A stretch of DNA of 64,000 nucleotides from UBA2821 sp902763335 (GTDB taxonomy: Bacteria; Bacillota; Clostridia; Lachnospirales; Lachnospiraceae), in assembly GCA_052066835.1 (NCBI GenBank), contig JBQHRJ010000005.1. The stretch is one strand, 5' to 3'. A model generated the notes under the pieces. That model was not told the origin of the DNA. It worked only from the letters and a program-made list of their open reading frames with translations, and ran no database searches. The position numbers were made by a program, and so were the translations under genes. Shown one piece after another: positions 8,422-16,789 of the stretch; the stretch's first letter is position 1; each line of letters begins with the position of its first letter.

Positions 8422-8434
8422 GAGAATCATTCTC
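8422..8434. promoter_or_regulatory. Fur/DtxR-like operator palindrome
   Basis: GAGAAT-C-ATTCTC is a perfect 6-1-6 inverted repeat, the core of classical Fur-type boxes. It sits ten bases beyond the -35 box of the DtxR-like gene and about 80 bases before pta, so it could serve either promoter. The assignment to a particular regulator is inference. Confidence 0.6.
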
Positions 8435-8478
8435 GTACATGTCTGTAAAAAAAAACACCCCATATCCGGAATTTGCAT

Positions 8479-8484
8479 TATAAT
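8479..8484 (+). promoter_or_regulatory. Likely -10 element of the pta promoter
   Basis: A perfect TATAAT lies 32 bases before the pta start. No convincing -35 box is present at 16-18 bases upstream, so the promoter may be weak or activator-dependent. Confidence 0.45.
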
Positions 8485-8515
8485 GAATATAGAAAAAAGT
8501 AAGGAGAAAAGAAAA

Positions 8516-9499
8516 ATGTTTGGATTTGGAGAAATGATTTCTATTTTAAAAAAGAGCCCTAAAAAAATTGTCTTTACAGAAGGTAATGACCCGCGTATAC
8601 TTGAAGCCTCTTCGAGACTTTTAGCAAGCAGTTTTCTGCATCCTATTCTTGTAGGAAATCCTGATGAGATATATGAAGCAGCTGAAGAGAGCGGATTTAA
8701 CATTAGGGGTGCAGAGATAATAGATCCTGATAATTTTGATAAGATGGATGAAATGGTTGAATTGTTCTGTGAACTACGTAAGAGTAAAGGTGTAACACCT
8801 GAACAGGCAAGAAAGACACTTGCACAGGCAAATTATTTTGGCACAATGCTTGTGAAGATGGGATTTGCTGATGCACTGTTAGGCGGAGCTACATATTCAA
8901 CTGCTGATACAGTAAGACCTGCATTACAGCTTATTAAAACAAAACCGGGAAATAAGATAGTATCTTCATGCTTTATCCTTGTAAGACCATCTGCTACAGG
9001 TGATAATGAAGTTTTAGCTATGGGAGACTGTGCTATCAATATCAGACCTACAGAGGACGAGCTTGTTGAGATAGCTACAGAGACAGCTGAATGTGCAAAG
9101 ATATTCGGTGTTGACCCTAAGGTTGGATTTTTGAGCTATTCAACACTTGGTTCAGGTAAGGGTGAAGACGTAGATAAGATGAGAAATGCAGCAGAGAAAA
9201 CAAAGAAAGTTGCACCGGAACTTCCTGTTATAGGAGAAGTTCAGTTTGATGCTGCTGTTTCACCTAGAGTATCAAAAGTTAAGTGCCCGGGTTCAGATAT
9301 TGCAGGTCATGTAAATACATTTATATTCCCTGATATAAACGCTGGAAACATCGGATACAAGATTGCACAGAGACTTGGTTCATTTGAAGCATACGGACCG
9401 ATTTTACTCGGACTTAATGCACCGATAAATGATTTATCAAGAGGATGTAATGCATCTGAAGTATATTCAATGGCAATCATTACTGCCGCACTTGCATAA
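8516..9499 (+). CDS. pta: Phosphate acetyltransferase
   Basis: The 327-residue product has the PTA_PTB fold: KIVFTEGNDPRILEASSRLL at the N terminus, AQANYFGTMLVKMGFADALLGGATYSTADTVRPALQLI, and GEVQFDAAVSPRV with CPGSDIAGHVNTFIFPDINAGNIGYKIAQRL toward the C terminus. It interconverts acetyl-CoA and acetyl phosphate in fermentative energy metabolism. ATG 8516 follows AAGGAG at 8501-8506; the frame is open 32 codons upstream without a ribosome site. Acetate kinase, the usual partner, is not next to it. The length and motifs fit acetyl rather than butyryl transferase, but substrate is inferred. A long terminator hairpin follows. Confidence 0.93.
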   Translation: MFGFGEMISILKKSPKKIVFTEGNDPRILEASSRLLASSFLHPILVGNPDEIYEAAEESGFNIRGAEIIDPDNFDKMDEMVELFCELRKSKGVTPEQARKTLAQANYFGTMLVKMGFADALLGGATYSTADTVRPALQLIKTKPGNKIVSSCFILVRPSATGDNEVLAMGDCAINIRPTEDELVEIATETAECAKIFGVDPKVGFLSYSTLGSGKGEDVDKMRNAAEKTKKVAPELPVIGEVQFDAAVSPRVSKVKCPGSDIAGHVNTFIFPDINAGNIGYKIAQRLGSFEAYGPILLGLNAPINDLSRGCNASEVYSMAIITAALA

Positions 9500-9524
9500 A
9501 CATTAGAATAATAAAGATTAAAAC

Positions 9525-9576
9525 AGACCGGTATTTAAGACATATCACAATGTGATGTCTTGTACCGGTCTTTATT
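9525..9576 (+). terminator. Rho-independent terminator of pta
   Basis: AGACCGGTAT (9525-9534) pairs with GTACCGGTCT (9562-9571), with an inner stem AAGACAT/ATGTCTT, and is followed by TTATTT. Confidence 0.85.
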
Positions 9577-9611
9577 TGTATAAGCAGATGCATAAACCAG
9601 CCGGCACAGAT

Positions 9612-9639
9612 TTGCAAATTATGGACTATATTATATAAC
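9612..9639 (+). promoter_or_regulatory. Probable rubrerythrin promoter
   Basis: TTGCAA (9612-9617), a 16-base spacer and TATAAC (9634-9639) lie 40 bases upstream of the gene start. Confidence 0.5.
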
Positions 9640-9679
9640 TCAGCATATACATAGAAAGATGAAGCGGAGGAGTGAAGGT

Positions 9680-10234
9680 ATGGAATTTAAGGAGAGCAAC
9701 ACATATAACAATCTGAAAAAGGCTATGGACGCTGAAATGAGAATGAGTACGAAGTACAGAATGTATGCTGACAGGGCGTTACAGGAGAAAATGAGACCTG
9801 TGGCAAAGGTATTTGAAGAATTGTCAGGAAATGAAAAGGAACATGCTGTGCTGTGGAATGGGATATTAAACAGCGGAAATGTGCCGAATACTGAACAAAA
9901 TCTTAAAAGTGCTGCTTCAGGTGAACAGTATGAGTGGACCAGAATGTATGAGGATTATGCAAACACGGCAGCAGAAGAGGGATACAATGATATTGCGGAT
10001 ATGTTCAGGAGGGTGGCACTTATAGAGCATCATCACGATATTATATTGAGAGACCTGATTAAGCGAATGGACAGTGCCGGACTGTTTTGCGATACGGAGG
10101 AAACTATATGGATATGTACAAACTGCGGATATCTGTATTATGGTAAATGTGCACCGGATAAGTGCCCAGTATGCGGATATCCGGTACAGTATTATGAAAA
10201 ACTTCAGGATAATTGTAACAACACAGGGCAATAA
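9680..10234 (+). CDS. Rubrerythrin
   Basis: The 184-residue protein has an N-terminal ferritin-like four-helix domain with di-iron ligand motifs (ELSGNEKEHAVLW and RRVALIEHHHDIILRDL) and a C-terminal rubredoxin-type iron site, CTNCGYLYYG...CPVCGYP. Rubrerythrins reduce hydrogen peroxide in the cytoplasm of anaerobes, with electrons from rubredoxin or flavoproteins. ATG 9680 is chosen over the upstream ATG at 9659 because GGAGGAGTGAAGG lies directly before it. The gene appears monocistronic. Its nearness to the DtxR-like metal regulator suits an iron and oxidative stress theme, though no Fur-like box was seen at its own promoter. Confidence 0.93.
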   Translation: MEFKESNTYNNLKKAMDAEMRMSTKYRMYADRALQEKMRPVAKVFEELSGNEKEHAVLWNGILNSGNVPNTEQNLKSAASGEQYEWTRMYEDYANTAAEEGYNDIADMFRRVALIEHHHDIILRDLIKRMDSAGLFCDTEETIWICTNCGYLYYGKCAPDKCPVCGYPVQYYEKLQDNCNNTGQ

Positions 10235-10267
10235 TTGATAAAAAGTATTTAATTTTTTCTGTGTTTA

Positions 10268-10276
10268 TGCTAAAAT
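10268..10276 (+). promoter_or_regulatory. Extended -10 promoter of the polyamine operon
   Basis: TGC-TAAAAT (10268-10276) is an extended -10 element with only a weak TTTAAT-like -35. Transcription from here would place the hairpin at 10291-10328 near the 5' end of the mRNA. Confidence 0.5.
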
Positions 10277-10290
10277 CGAAACATATGCAT

Positions 10291-10328
10291 ATCTGGTGTG
10301 CGGATATTTTAAATACCGCACGTCAGAT
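10291..10328 (+). promoter_or_regulatory. 5' leader hairpin before speD
   Basis: ATCTG (10291-10295) pairs with CAGAT (10324-10328), two G-U pairs continue, then GTGCGG (10298-10303) pairs with CCGCAC (10316-10321), then TATT with AATA. The result is a near-continuous stem of about 17 bp with one bulged A. No T-run follows, so it is not a terminator. It ends ten bases before the speD ribosome site, where it could modulate translation or mRNA stability. Confidence 0.6.
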
Positions 10329-10350
10329 GTTTCGAATGGAGGAAAAACGG

Positions 10351-11154
10351 TTGGATAATAAGCTAACTTTGTATGGATTTAATAATCTTACAAAAACACT
10401 CAGCTTTAACATATATGATGTCTGTTATGCAAAAACAGAAAAAGAACAGAAAGAATATATCAGATATATAGATGAACAGTATAACTCGAACAGACTTACA
10501 AAAATATTGTGTGATGTCACAGACCTGATAGGGGCACAGATATTGAATATATCAAAGCAGGATTATGAACCGCAGGGAGCATCAGTCAATGTCCTGATAG
10601 CGGAGGAAGCACTTACGGGAAAGAAGATTGATGAGTCGTGTAATCTTGGAAAATTTGCAGATGAGGCAAGAAATACGATACATGCCCATCTTGATAAGAG
10701 CCATGTAACCGTGCATACATTTCCAGAGGCACATCCTGACAAGGCTATTTCTACATTCAGGGTTGATATAGATGTTGCCACCTGTGGAAAGGTATCACCT
10801 TTAAATGCACTGAATTATCTTATAGGAAGCTTTGATTCTGATATTATTATATTGGATTACAGGGTACGGGGGTTTACAAGGGATGTCTTTGGAAAAAAAT
10901 ATTTTCTGGATCACGATATAAGATCAATACAGGATTATATAGATGAAAAAACATTAAAAAAATATGACTCGATGGATGTAAATGTATATCAGTCGAATAT
11001 TTTTCATACTAAAATGAAGATAAAGGAAATTGAATTGCAAAATTATCTTTTTCATCAGGATGTTAATCTTCTTACGGAAAAACAGAAGGCCGAAATAGGA
11101 CAGAATCTTGAACGTGAAATGGAAGAGATATTCAGTGGCATGAATATTTATTAA
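10351..11154 (+). CDS. speD: S-adenosylmethionine decarboxylase, E. coli type
   Basis: The 267-residue product aligns along its whole length with enterobacterial SpeD: KLTLYGFNNLTKTLSFNIYDVCYA, QDYEPQGASV, the pyruvoyl/processing motif LDKSHVTVHTFPEAHP, and ALNYLIGSF...DYRVRGFTRD. The Ser of KSHVT is the expected self-cleavage site that becomes the pyruvoyl group. It supplies decarboxylated AdoMet as aminopropyl donor for SpeE. The TTG start at 10351 is set by GGAGG at 10338-10342 and by alignment to the family start. It is the first gene of the polyamine operon. Confidence 0.95.
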   Translation: MDNKLTLYGFNNLTKTLSFNIYDVCYAKTEKEQKEYIRYIDEQYNSNRLTKILCDVTDLIGAQILNISKQDYEPQGASVNVLIAEEALTGKKIDESCNLGKFADEARNTIHAHLDKSHVTVHTFPEAHPDKAISTFRVDIDVATCGKVSPLNALNYLIGSFDSDIIILDYRVRGFTRDVFGKKYFLDHDIRSIQDYIDEKTLKKYDSMDVNVYQSNIFHTKMKIKEIELQNYLFHQDVNLLTEKQKAEIGQNLEREMEEIFSGMNIY

Positions 11155-11178
11155 ACATAAGGAGAAGTTTAATATAAA

Positions 11179-12627
11179 ATGGAAAAATTATCTCAAAATG
11201 ATACGCCTATACATGAGGCATTAAAAAAACACTGTGAGCAGAGAGTTGTACACTTCGATGTTCCGGGACATAAAGGCGGACGTGGCAATAAGGAGCTAAA
11301 ATATTTTTTGGGAGAGCAGTGCCTTAAGGCAGATGTGAATTCTATGAAACCGTTAGATAATCTGTGCCATCCTGTTTCTGTTATCAAAGATGCGCAGAGG
11401 TTAGCAGCAGAAGCATTCGGTGCAGAAGAAGTATTTTTTATAGTAAATGGAACAACTGCGGCAGTTCAGGCGATGGTTATGGCGGTGTGCAAAGCAGGAG
11501 AAAAGATTATTCTTCCGAGAAATGTACATAGGAGTGCCATAAATGCCCTGATTCTTTGTGGTGCAATTCCCGTTTATGTTGACCCGGGGGTAAATGAGGA
11601 ACTTGGTATTCCGCTGGGAATGTCTGTTTCGGCGGTAAAAGAAGCTATAAGAAAAAATCCGGATGCGAAGGCAATTATAGTGAACAATCCGACATATTAC
11701 GGAGTGTGTTCTGATATAGAAGAGATAGTAAAAATAGCACATGCCCATGGAATGAAATTGTTGGCAGATGAGGCACATGGTACTCATTTTTATTTTGGTG
11801 AGGACATGCCGGCATCAGCAATGAAGGCCGGGGCTGATATGGCGGCAGTAAGTATGCATAAGACAGGTGGTTCACTTACCCAGAGTTCATTTTTACTCTG
11901 TGGTAAAGATGTTGACAGCGGATATGTACGCCAGATAATTAACCTTACGCAGACTACAAGCGGTTCTTATCTTTTACTGTCATCGCTTGATATTTCAAGA
12001 AAAAATCTATATTTAAACGGCAAAGATATATTTAAGAGGACGGTCAGCTATACAAAGTATGCCAGAGAAGAGATAAATGCCATAGGTGGATATTATGCAT
12101 TTGGTGATGAATTGACAGATGGAGACACGGTATATAAGTTTGACCCTACGAAACTGTCGGTAAATACGAGAAACATCGGACTTGCGGGAATTGAGGTATA
12201 TGATTTGTTAAGAGATGAGTATGATATACAGATAGAGTTCGGAGATTTGGGAAATATACTTGCGATTGTGTCAGGCGGGGAAAGAGAACTTGAGATTGAA
12301 AGACTGATTTCAGCATTGTCTGAGATTAAGAGGATTCATGGTACGACTAAGGCCAAAACACTCAATCAGGAATATATAGAGCCTGTTATAAAAAATACTC
12401 CCCATGAGGCTTTTTTTGCTGAAAAGAAATGTGTACCTTTAAGTGAGAGTGCCGGATGCGTAAGTACAGAGTGTGTAATGTGTTATCCGCCGGGAATACC
12501 TATTATAGCACCGGGAGAACTGATAACAGACAGAATCGTTGATTACATCAGATATGCGAAGGAAATGGGCTGTCAGATTACGGGAACGGAAGATATGAAT
12601 GTGCAGTATATAAATGTTATGAAGTAA
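11179..12627 (+). CDS. speA: Arginine (Orn/Lys/Arg-type) decarboxylase
   Basis: A 482-residue fold-type I PLP decarboxylase, without the N-terminal response-regulator-like domain of the inducible enterobacterial enzymes. Features include FDVPGHKGGRG, NGTTAAVQAMVMA, LLADEAHGTHF and SVSMHKTGGSLTQ, in which Lys228 forms the PLP Schiff base, and a C-terminal domain ending in CYPPGIPIIAPGE. The size and domain plan match Bacillus SpeA. An agmatinase gene two genes downstream supports arginine as substrate (arginine to agmatine to putrescine); lysine or ornithine activity cannot be excluded. AAGGAGAAG precedes ATG 11179, 24 bases after speD. Confidence 0.9.
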   Translation: MEKLSQNDTPIHEALKKHCEQRVVHFDVPGHKGGRGNKELKYFLGEQCLKADVNSMKPLDNLCHPVSVIKDAQRLAAEAFGAEEVFFIVNGTTAAVQAMVMAVCKAGEKIILPRNVHRSAINALILCGAIPVYVDPGVNEELGIPLGMSVSAVKEAIRKNPDAKAIIVNNPTYYGVCSDIEEIVKIAHAHGMKLLADEAHGTHFYFGEDMPASAMKAGADMAAVSMHKTGGSLTQSSFLLCGKDVDSGYVRQIINLTQTTSGSYLLLSSLDISRKNLYLNGKDIFKRTVSYTKYAREEINAIGGYYAFGDELTDGDTVYKFDPTKLSVNTRNIGLAGIEVYDLLRDEYDIQIEFGDLGNILAIVSGGERELEIERLISALSEIKRIHGTTKAKTLNQEYIEPVIKNTPHEAFFAEKKCVPLSESAGCVSTECVMCYPPGIPIIAPGELITDRIVDYIRYAKEMGCQITGTEDMNVQYINVMK

Positions 12628-12676
12628 AACTTTTATGAGTAACCAGTATTACTTTTTAGCTGAAAGGAAGATAGAT

Positions 12677-13525
12677 ATGGAATTGTGGTTTACTGAGAAA
12701 CATACGGAAAATGTGAGATTTTCGATTCGTGTGGACAGACAGGTTGTTTCAGAAAAGAGTAAATATCAGGAAATAGCTGTTTTTGACACAAAAGAATTTG
12801 GACGTGTACTGACACTTGACGGCTATATTATGCTTACAGAGAAGGATGAGTTTATATATCATGAAATGATAGTTCATGTTCCGATGGCAGTAAAACCGGA
12901 TATAAAAAATGTTCTTATAATAGGAGCCGGAGACGGTGGTACGGTAAGGGAACTTACAAGATATAATACGGTTGAAAATATCGACATGGTAGAAATAGAT
13001 GAAGAGGTAGTAAAGGTTTGCAGTGAATATTTAAAAAAGACAAGCTGCGCACTTGATGATAAAAGACTTAACATTTTTTATGAGGATGGTCTTAAATTTG
13101 TCAGAAGAAAGAAAAATGAATATGATTTGATTATAGTTGATTCAACAGATCCCTTTGGACCGGGAGAGGGATTGTTTACAAAGGAATTTTACGGCAATTG
13201 TTATCAGGCTCTGAATGAAGACGGAATATTGATAAACCAGCATGAAAGTCCGTATTATTCAGAGGATGCGGATTCAATGAAGAGAGCACACAGAAATATC
13301 GCAAGAGTATTTGATGTAAGCGAAGTATATCAGTTCCATATGCCGACATATCCGTCCGGACACTGGCTGTTTGGATTCTCTTCAAAGGGTCTGGATCCGG
13401 TAAAAGACCTTAAGGCGGATGAATGGAACCGTCTGGGATTAAAGACCGGATATTATAATACTGATATTCATAAGGGAGCTTTTGCCCTGCCAAACTATGT
13501 AAAGGAGTTACTGAAAGATGAATAG
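12677..13525 (+). CDS. speE: Spermidine synthase (aminopropyltransferase)
   Basis: The product (282 residues) begins MELWFTEKHTENVRFSIRV, as Bacillus SpeE does, and ATG 12677 has AAGGAAG six bases upstream; an earlier ATG at 12635 is less likely. It has the N-terminal beta domain (EFGRVLTLDGYIMLTEKDEFIYHEMIVHVP), the nucleotide site LIIGAGDGGTVREL, and the catalytic region IIVDSTDPFGPGEGLFT. It transfers the aminopropyl group of decarboxylated AdoMet to putrescine, giving spermidine and methylthioadenosine. It overlaps speB by eight bases. Because the operon also encodes the carboxyspermidine route, its acceptor could alternatively be spermidine. Confidence 0.93.
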   Translation: MELWFTEKHTENVRFSIRVDRQVVSEKSKYQEIAVFDTKEFGRVLTLDGYIMLTEKDEFIYHEMIVHVPMAVKPDIKNVLIIGAGDGGTVRELTRYNTVENIDMVEIDEEVVKVCSEYLKKTSCALDDKRLNIFYEDGLKFVRRKKNEYDLIIVDSTDPFGPGEGLFTKEFYGNCYQALNEDGILINQHESPYYSEDADSMKRAHRNIARVFDVSEVYQFHMPTYPSGHWLFGFSSKGLDPVKDLKADEWNRLGLKTGYYNTDIHKGAFALPNYVKELLKDE

Positions 13526-14369
13526 AAATGTCCAGACATTTATAGCGTGTGACAATGAATATGACGAAAGTAAAATTGTAATATTCGGCGCACCGTTTGA
13601 CAGTACAACATCATACAGACCGGGGACTAGATTTGCCTCCTCTGCCATGAGAAACGAAAGTTATGGAATAGAGACATACAGTTTATATCAGGATAAAGAT
13701 TTAGAAGATATAAATGTTTTTGACGGTGGAGATCTGGAATTACCGTTTGGAGCTCCTGACGGAGCACTTGACATGATAGAAAAGTTTACAGCGGAAATTC
13801 TTTCGGACGGCAAATTACCGTTAATGATAGGCGGAGAACATCTGGTGACTCTCGGTGCGGTAAGAGCGGTGGCATCTGAATATGAGAATCTTCATATTAT
13901 ACATTTTGATGCACATGCTGATTTAAGGGATGACTATCTGGGAGTTAAATTATCCCATGCCACAGTGATGCACAGATGTCATGATATAGTAGGAGACGGG
14001 AAAATATTCCAGTTTGGTATAAGAAGCGGTGACCGTAGTGAAATAAAATGGGGTAAGGAGCATGTGTCAACGTGCAGATTTGATTTTTCGAATCTTAAGG
14101 ATACTGTGGACATGCTTAAGGAGAAAAATGTTCCTGTATATTTTACGGTTGATTTAGACGTACTTGATCCATCGGTATTTCCGGGAACAGGTACTCCGGA
14201 AGCGGGAGGAGTGACATACCTTCAGCTCACGGATGCGATAAAGAAAGTTACGGAACTGAATATAGTCGGAATGGACATAGTGGAACTTTCACCACCATAT
14301 GACAGTTCAGGTTCATCTACAGCACTGGCGTGCAAATTACTGAGAGAAATATTATTGTATTTATCATAA
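13518..14369 (+). CDS. speB: Agmatinase (ureohydrolase family)
   Basis: The 283-residue ureohydrolase has all binuclear manganese motifs: GGEHLVTLG, HFDAHADLRDDY and FTVDLDVLDPSVFPGTGTPE, plus SHATVMHR. It hydrolyses agmatine to putrescine and urea, joining SpeA to the aminopropyl and carboxyaminopropyl steps. ATG 13518 overlaps the end of speE and is preceded by AAAGGAG at 13501-13507, so translation is probably coupled. Arginase or guanidinobutyrase activity is possible from sequence, but the operon favours agmatinase. Confidence 0.93.
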   Translation: MNRNVQTFIACDNEYDESKIVIFGAPFDSTTSYRPGTRFASSAMRNESYGIETYSLYQDKDLEDINVFDGGDLELPFGAPDGALDMIEKFTAEILSDGKLPLMIGGEHLVTLGAVRAVASEYENLHIIHFDAHADLRDDYLGVKLSHATVMHRCHDIVGDGKIFQFGIRSGDRSEIKWGKEHVSTCRFDFSNLKDTVDMLKEKNVPVYFTVDLDVLDPSVFPGTGTPEAGGVTYLQLTDAIKKVTELNIVGMDIVELSPPYDSSGSSTALACKLLREILLYLS

Positions 14370-14389
14370 ATCTAAAGGAGGACAAACAA

Positions 14390-15589
14390 ATGGGAAGAGC
14401 GTTAATAATAGGAGCAGGTGGAGTAGCAAGTGTGGCAGTACATAAATGCTGCCAGTATCCGGAGGTGTTTGAAGAAATCTGTATAGCCAGCAGAACAAAG
14501 TCAAAATGTGATGCACTTAAGGAAAAGCTGGATGGCGGAAAAACAAAGATTACGACAGCACAGGTAGATGCTGATTCGGTGGAACAGCTTATAGAACTTA
14601 TTAACAGTTATAAACCGGATATCGTTATGAATATAGCACTTCCATATCAGGATCTGACTATTATGGATGCGTGTCTTGCAACGAAGACACATTATCTAGA
14701 TACTGCCAATTATGAGCCGGAAGATACTGCAAAATTTGAATATAAATGGCAGTGGGCATACAGAGAAAAATTTAAAGAGGCAGGAATTACAGCACTTTTA
14801 GGAAGTGGATTTGACCCTGGAGTAACAGGAGTATTCTCTGCATATGCAATGAAGCATCACTTTGATGAGATAAATGAGATAGATATCCTTGACTGTAATG
14901 CAGGTGATCATGGTTATCCTTTTGCAACAAATTTCAATCCTGAGATAAATATAAGAGAAGTATCAGCAAAAGGAAGTTATTGGGAAGATGGCAAATGGGT
15001 AGAGACAGAGCCTATGGAAATAAAAAGAGTATACAATTTCCCTGAAATCGGTGAAAAGGATATGTACCTTCTTCATCATGAGGAACTGGAGTCGCTTGCC
15101 CTTAATATAAAGGGAATTAAGAGAATCAGATTTTTCATGACATTCGGACAGAGTTATCTTGACCATTTAAGATGTCTTGAAGATGTGGGCATGACTTCCA
15201 TCGAGCCTATTGAATTTGAAGGTAAACAGATAGTTCCACTTCAGTTTTTGAAAGCGGTATTACCTGATCCGGCATCCCTCGGACCTAGAACAAAGGGAAA
15301 AACAAATATAGGATGTATTTTTAAGGGTAAAAAAGACGGAAAAGAAAAGACATACTATCTGTATAATGTATGTGATCATCAGGAGTGCTATAAAGAAGTC
15401 GGTTCACAGGCTGTATCTTACACAACAGGAGTTCCTGCAATGATAGGTGCGGCAATGATAATGACAGGTAAGTGGAACAAACCGGGTGTATATAACATAG
15501 AGGAATTTGATCCGGATCCGTTTATGGATGCACTGAACCGTTTCGGACTTTCGTGGAAAGAAAGTTTCACACCTGATATGGTAGAATAA
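14390..15589 (+). CDS. Carboxynorspermidine/carboxyspermidine dehydrogenase (saccharopine dehydrogenase family)
   Basis: The 399-residue protein starts MGRALIIGAGGVASVAVHKC, a Rossmann NADPH-binding motif typical of carboxy(nor)spermidine synthase. It continues with IALPYQDLTIMDACLATKTHYLDTANYEP and GSGFDPGVTGVFSAYA. The family condenses putrescine (or diaminopropane) with aspartate semialdehyde and reduces the imine to carboxyspermidine (or carboxynorspermidine). AAAGGAGG sits at 14374-14381, just before ATG 14390; the 20 in-frame codons upstream lie inside speB. nspC follows directly, giving the complete two-step route. Confidence 0.92.
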   Translation: MGRALIIGAGGVASVAVHKCCQYPEVFEEICIASRTKSKCDALKEKLDGGKTKITTAQVDADSVEQLIELINSYKPDIVMNIALPYQDLTIMDACLATKTHYLDTANYEPEDTAKFEYKWQWAYREKFKEAGITALLGSGFDPGVTGVFSAYAMKHHFDEINEIDILDCNAGDHGYPFATNFNPEINIREVSAKGSYWEDGKWVETEPMEIKRVYNFPEIGEKDMYLLHHEELESLALNIKGIKRIRFFMTFGQSYLDHLRCLEDVGMTSIEPIEFEGKQIVPLQFLKAVLPDPASLGPRTKGKTNIGCIFKGKKDGKEKTYYLYNVCDHQECYKEVGSQAVSYTTGVPAMIGAAMIMTGKWNKPGVYNIEEFDPDPFMDALNRFGLSWKESFTPDMVE

Positions 15590-15618
15590 TAGTCAGATAT
15601 ATGAAATGGAGATAAAAC

Positions 15619-16767
15619 ATGAATAGTAATCTGTTGAACAACTTAAATACACCATGCTACGTCGTAGATGAAAAAAAACTGGTAAAAAATCTTGAATGTC
15701 TTAATTATGTAATGAGGCAGACAGGCTGTGATATACTGCTTGCCCAAAAGGCATTTTCCATGTATTATGTGTATCCGCTTATCGGGAAATATCTGTCCGG
15801 TACAGCAGCGAGCGGATTATACGAGGCAAGGCTTGGCAGGGAAGAAATGTCTGAAAAACAGGTTCATGTTTTTTCTCCTGCATATAAGGAAGATGAAATA
15901 AAAGAGCTTGCGGATATTGCCGATCATATTATATTCAACTCTTTTGCACAATGGGAAAAATATAAAAAAATAGTTTGCGGTTCAAATAAAGTGAGTTGTG
16001 GAATCAGAATAAATCCTGAATATTCGGAGGTAGAAACAGAAATATATAATCCGTGTTCTAAATCATCACGCCTCGGTGTCAGAATTTCTGAATTTGAGAA
16101 AAATGAAGATAAACTTGACGGAATAGAAGGAATACATTTTCATACTCTGTGTGAACAGGGGGAGGATGTTCTTGAGAGAACACTGGTTCACGTCGAGGAA
16201 CGCTTCGGAAAATATTTAAAGAACATGAAGTGGATAAACTTTGGAGGCGGACACCATATTACAAGGGATGATTATGATGTTGAGGCACTTATAAGATGTA
16301 TTAACAGATTTCAGGAAAAATATGACATACATGTATACATGGAGCCGGGGGAGGCTGTGGCACTTAACGCAGGAACATTGGTATCAACAGTGCTGGAAGT
16401 TCAGGAAGAAAATGACGGAATCAGCAATGTAATACTTGATACATCGGCAGCATGTCATATGCCGGATGTACTTGAGATGCCATACAGACCTAACATAAAG
16501 GGCTCAGGCAAAAGCAAAGAAAAAGCGTATACATACAGATTTGGAGGACCTACATGTCTGGCGGGAGACATTATTGGTGAATATTCTTTTGACAGCCGGT
16601 TAAAACCGGGAGATAAAGTTGAGTTTGAAGATATGGCAATATACACCATGGTAAAGAATAATACATTTAACGGAATGCCGTTACCTGATATTGATCTGCT
16701 AGACAGGGAAGATAATATCCATGTTGTAAAAAAATTTGGATATGAAGATTTTAAAATGAGGCTGTAA
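15619..16767 (+). CDS. nspC: Carboxynorspermidine/carboxyspermidine decarboxylase
   Basis: A 382-residue fold-type III PLP decarboxylase of the alanine-racemase-like family. The PLP lysine is in LLAQKAFSMYYVYP; further motifs are GIHFHTLCEQ, NFGGGHHITRDDYD, YMEPGEAVALNAG, LDTSAACHMPDVLEMPYRP and GGPTCLAGDIIGEYSFD. It removes CO2 from carboxyspermidine to give spermidine. As agmatinase supplies putrescine here, spermidine rather than norspermidine is the likely product. The gap to the ABC transporter ATPase gene is only 22 bases. Confidence 0.94.
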   Translation: MNSNLLNNLNTPCYVVDEKKLVKNLECLNYVMRQTGCDILLAQKAFSMYYVYPLIGKYLSGTAASGLYEARLGREEMSEKQVHVFSPAYKEDEIKELADIADHIIFNSFAQWEKYKKIVCGSNKVSCGIRINPEYSEVETEIYNPCSKSSRLGVRISEFEKNEDKLDGIEGIHFHTLCEQGEDVLERTLVHVEERFGKYLKNMKWINFGGGHHITRDDYDVEALIRCINRFQEKYDIHVYMEPGEAVALNAGTLVSTVLEVQEENDGISNVILDTSAACHMPDVLEMPYRPNIKGSGKSKEKAYTYRFGGPTCLAGDIIGEYSFDSRLKPGDKVEFEDMAIYTMVKNNTFNGMPLPDIDLLDREDNIHVVKKFGYEDFKMRL

Positions 16768-16789
16768 TATTAGATGAAAGGATAAGAAT

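Noticed and set aside
9680..10234. Upstream start at 9659 for the rubrerythrin
   Set aside because: The ribosome site GGAGGAGTGAAGG lies inside that extension and is correctly placed for 9680.
10291..10328. Leader hairpin considered as a terminator or known riboswitch
   Set aside because: No T-run follows, and no conserved riboswitch core was recognised; kept only as an unassigned leader hairpin.
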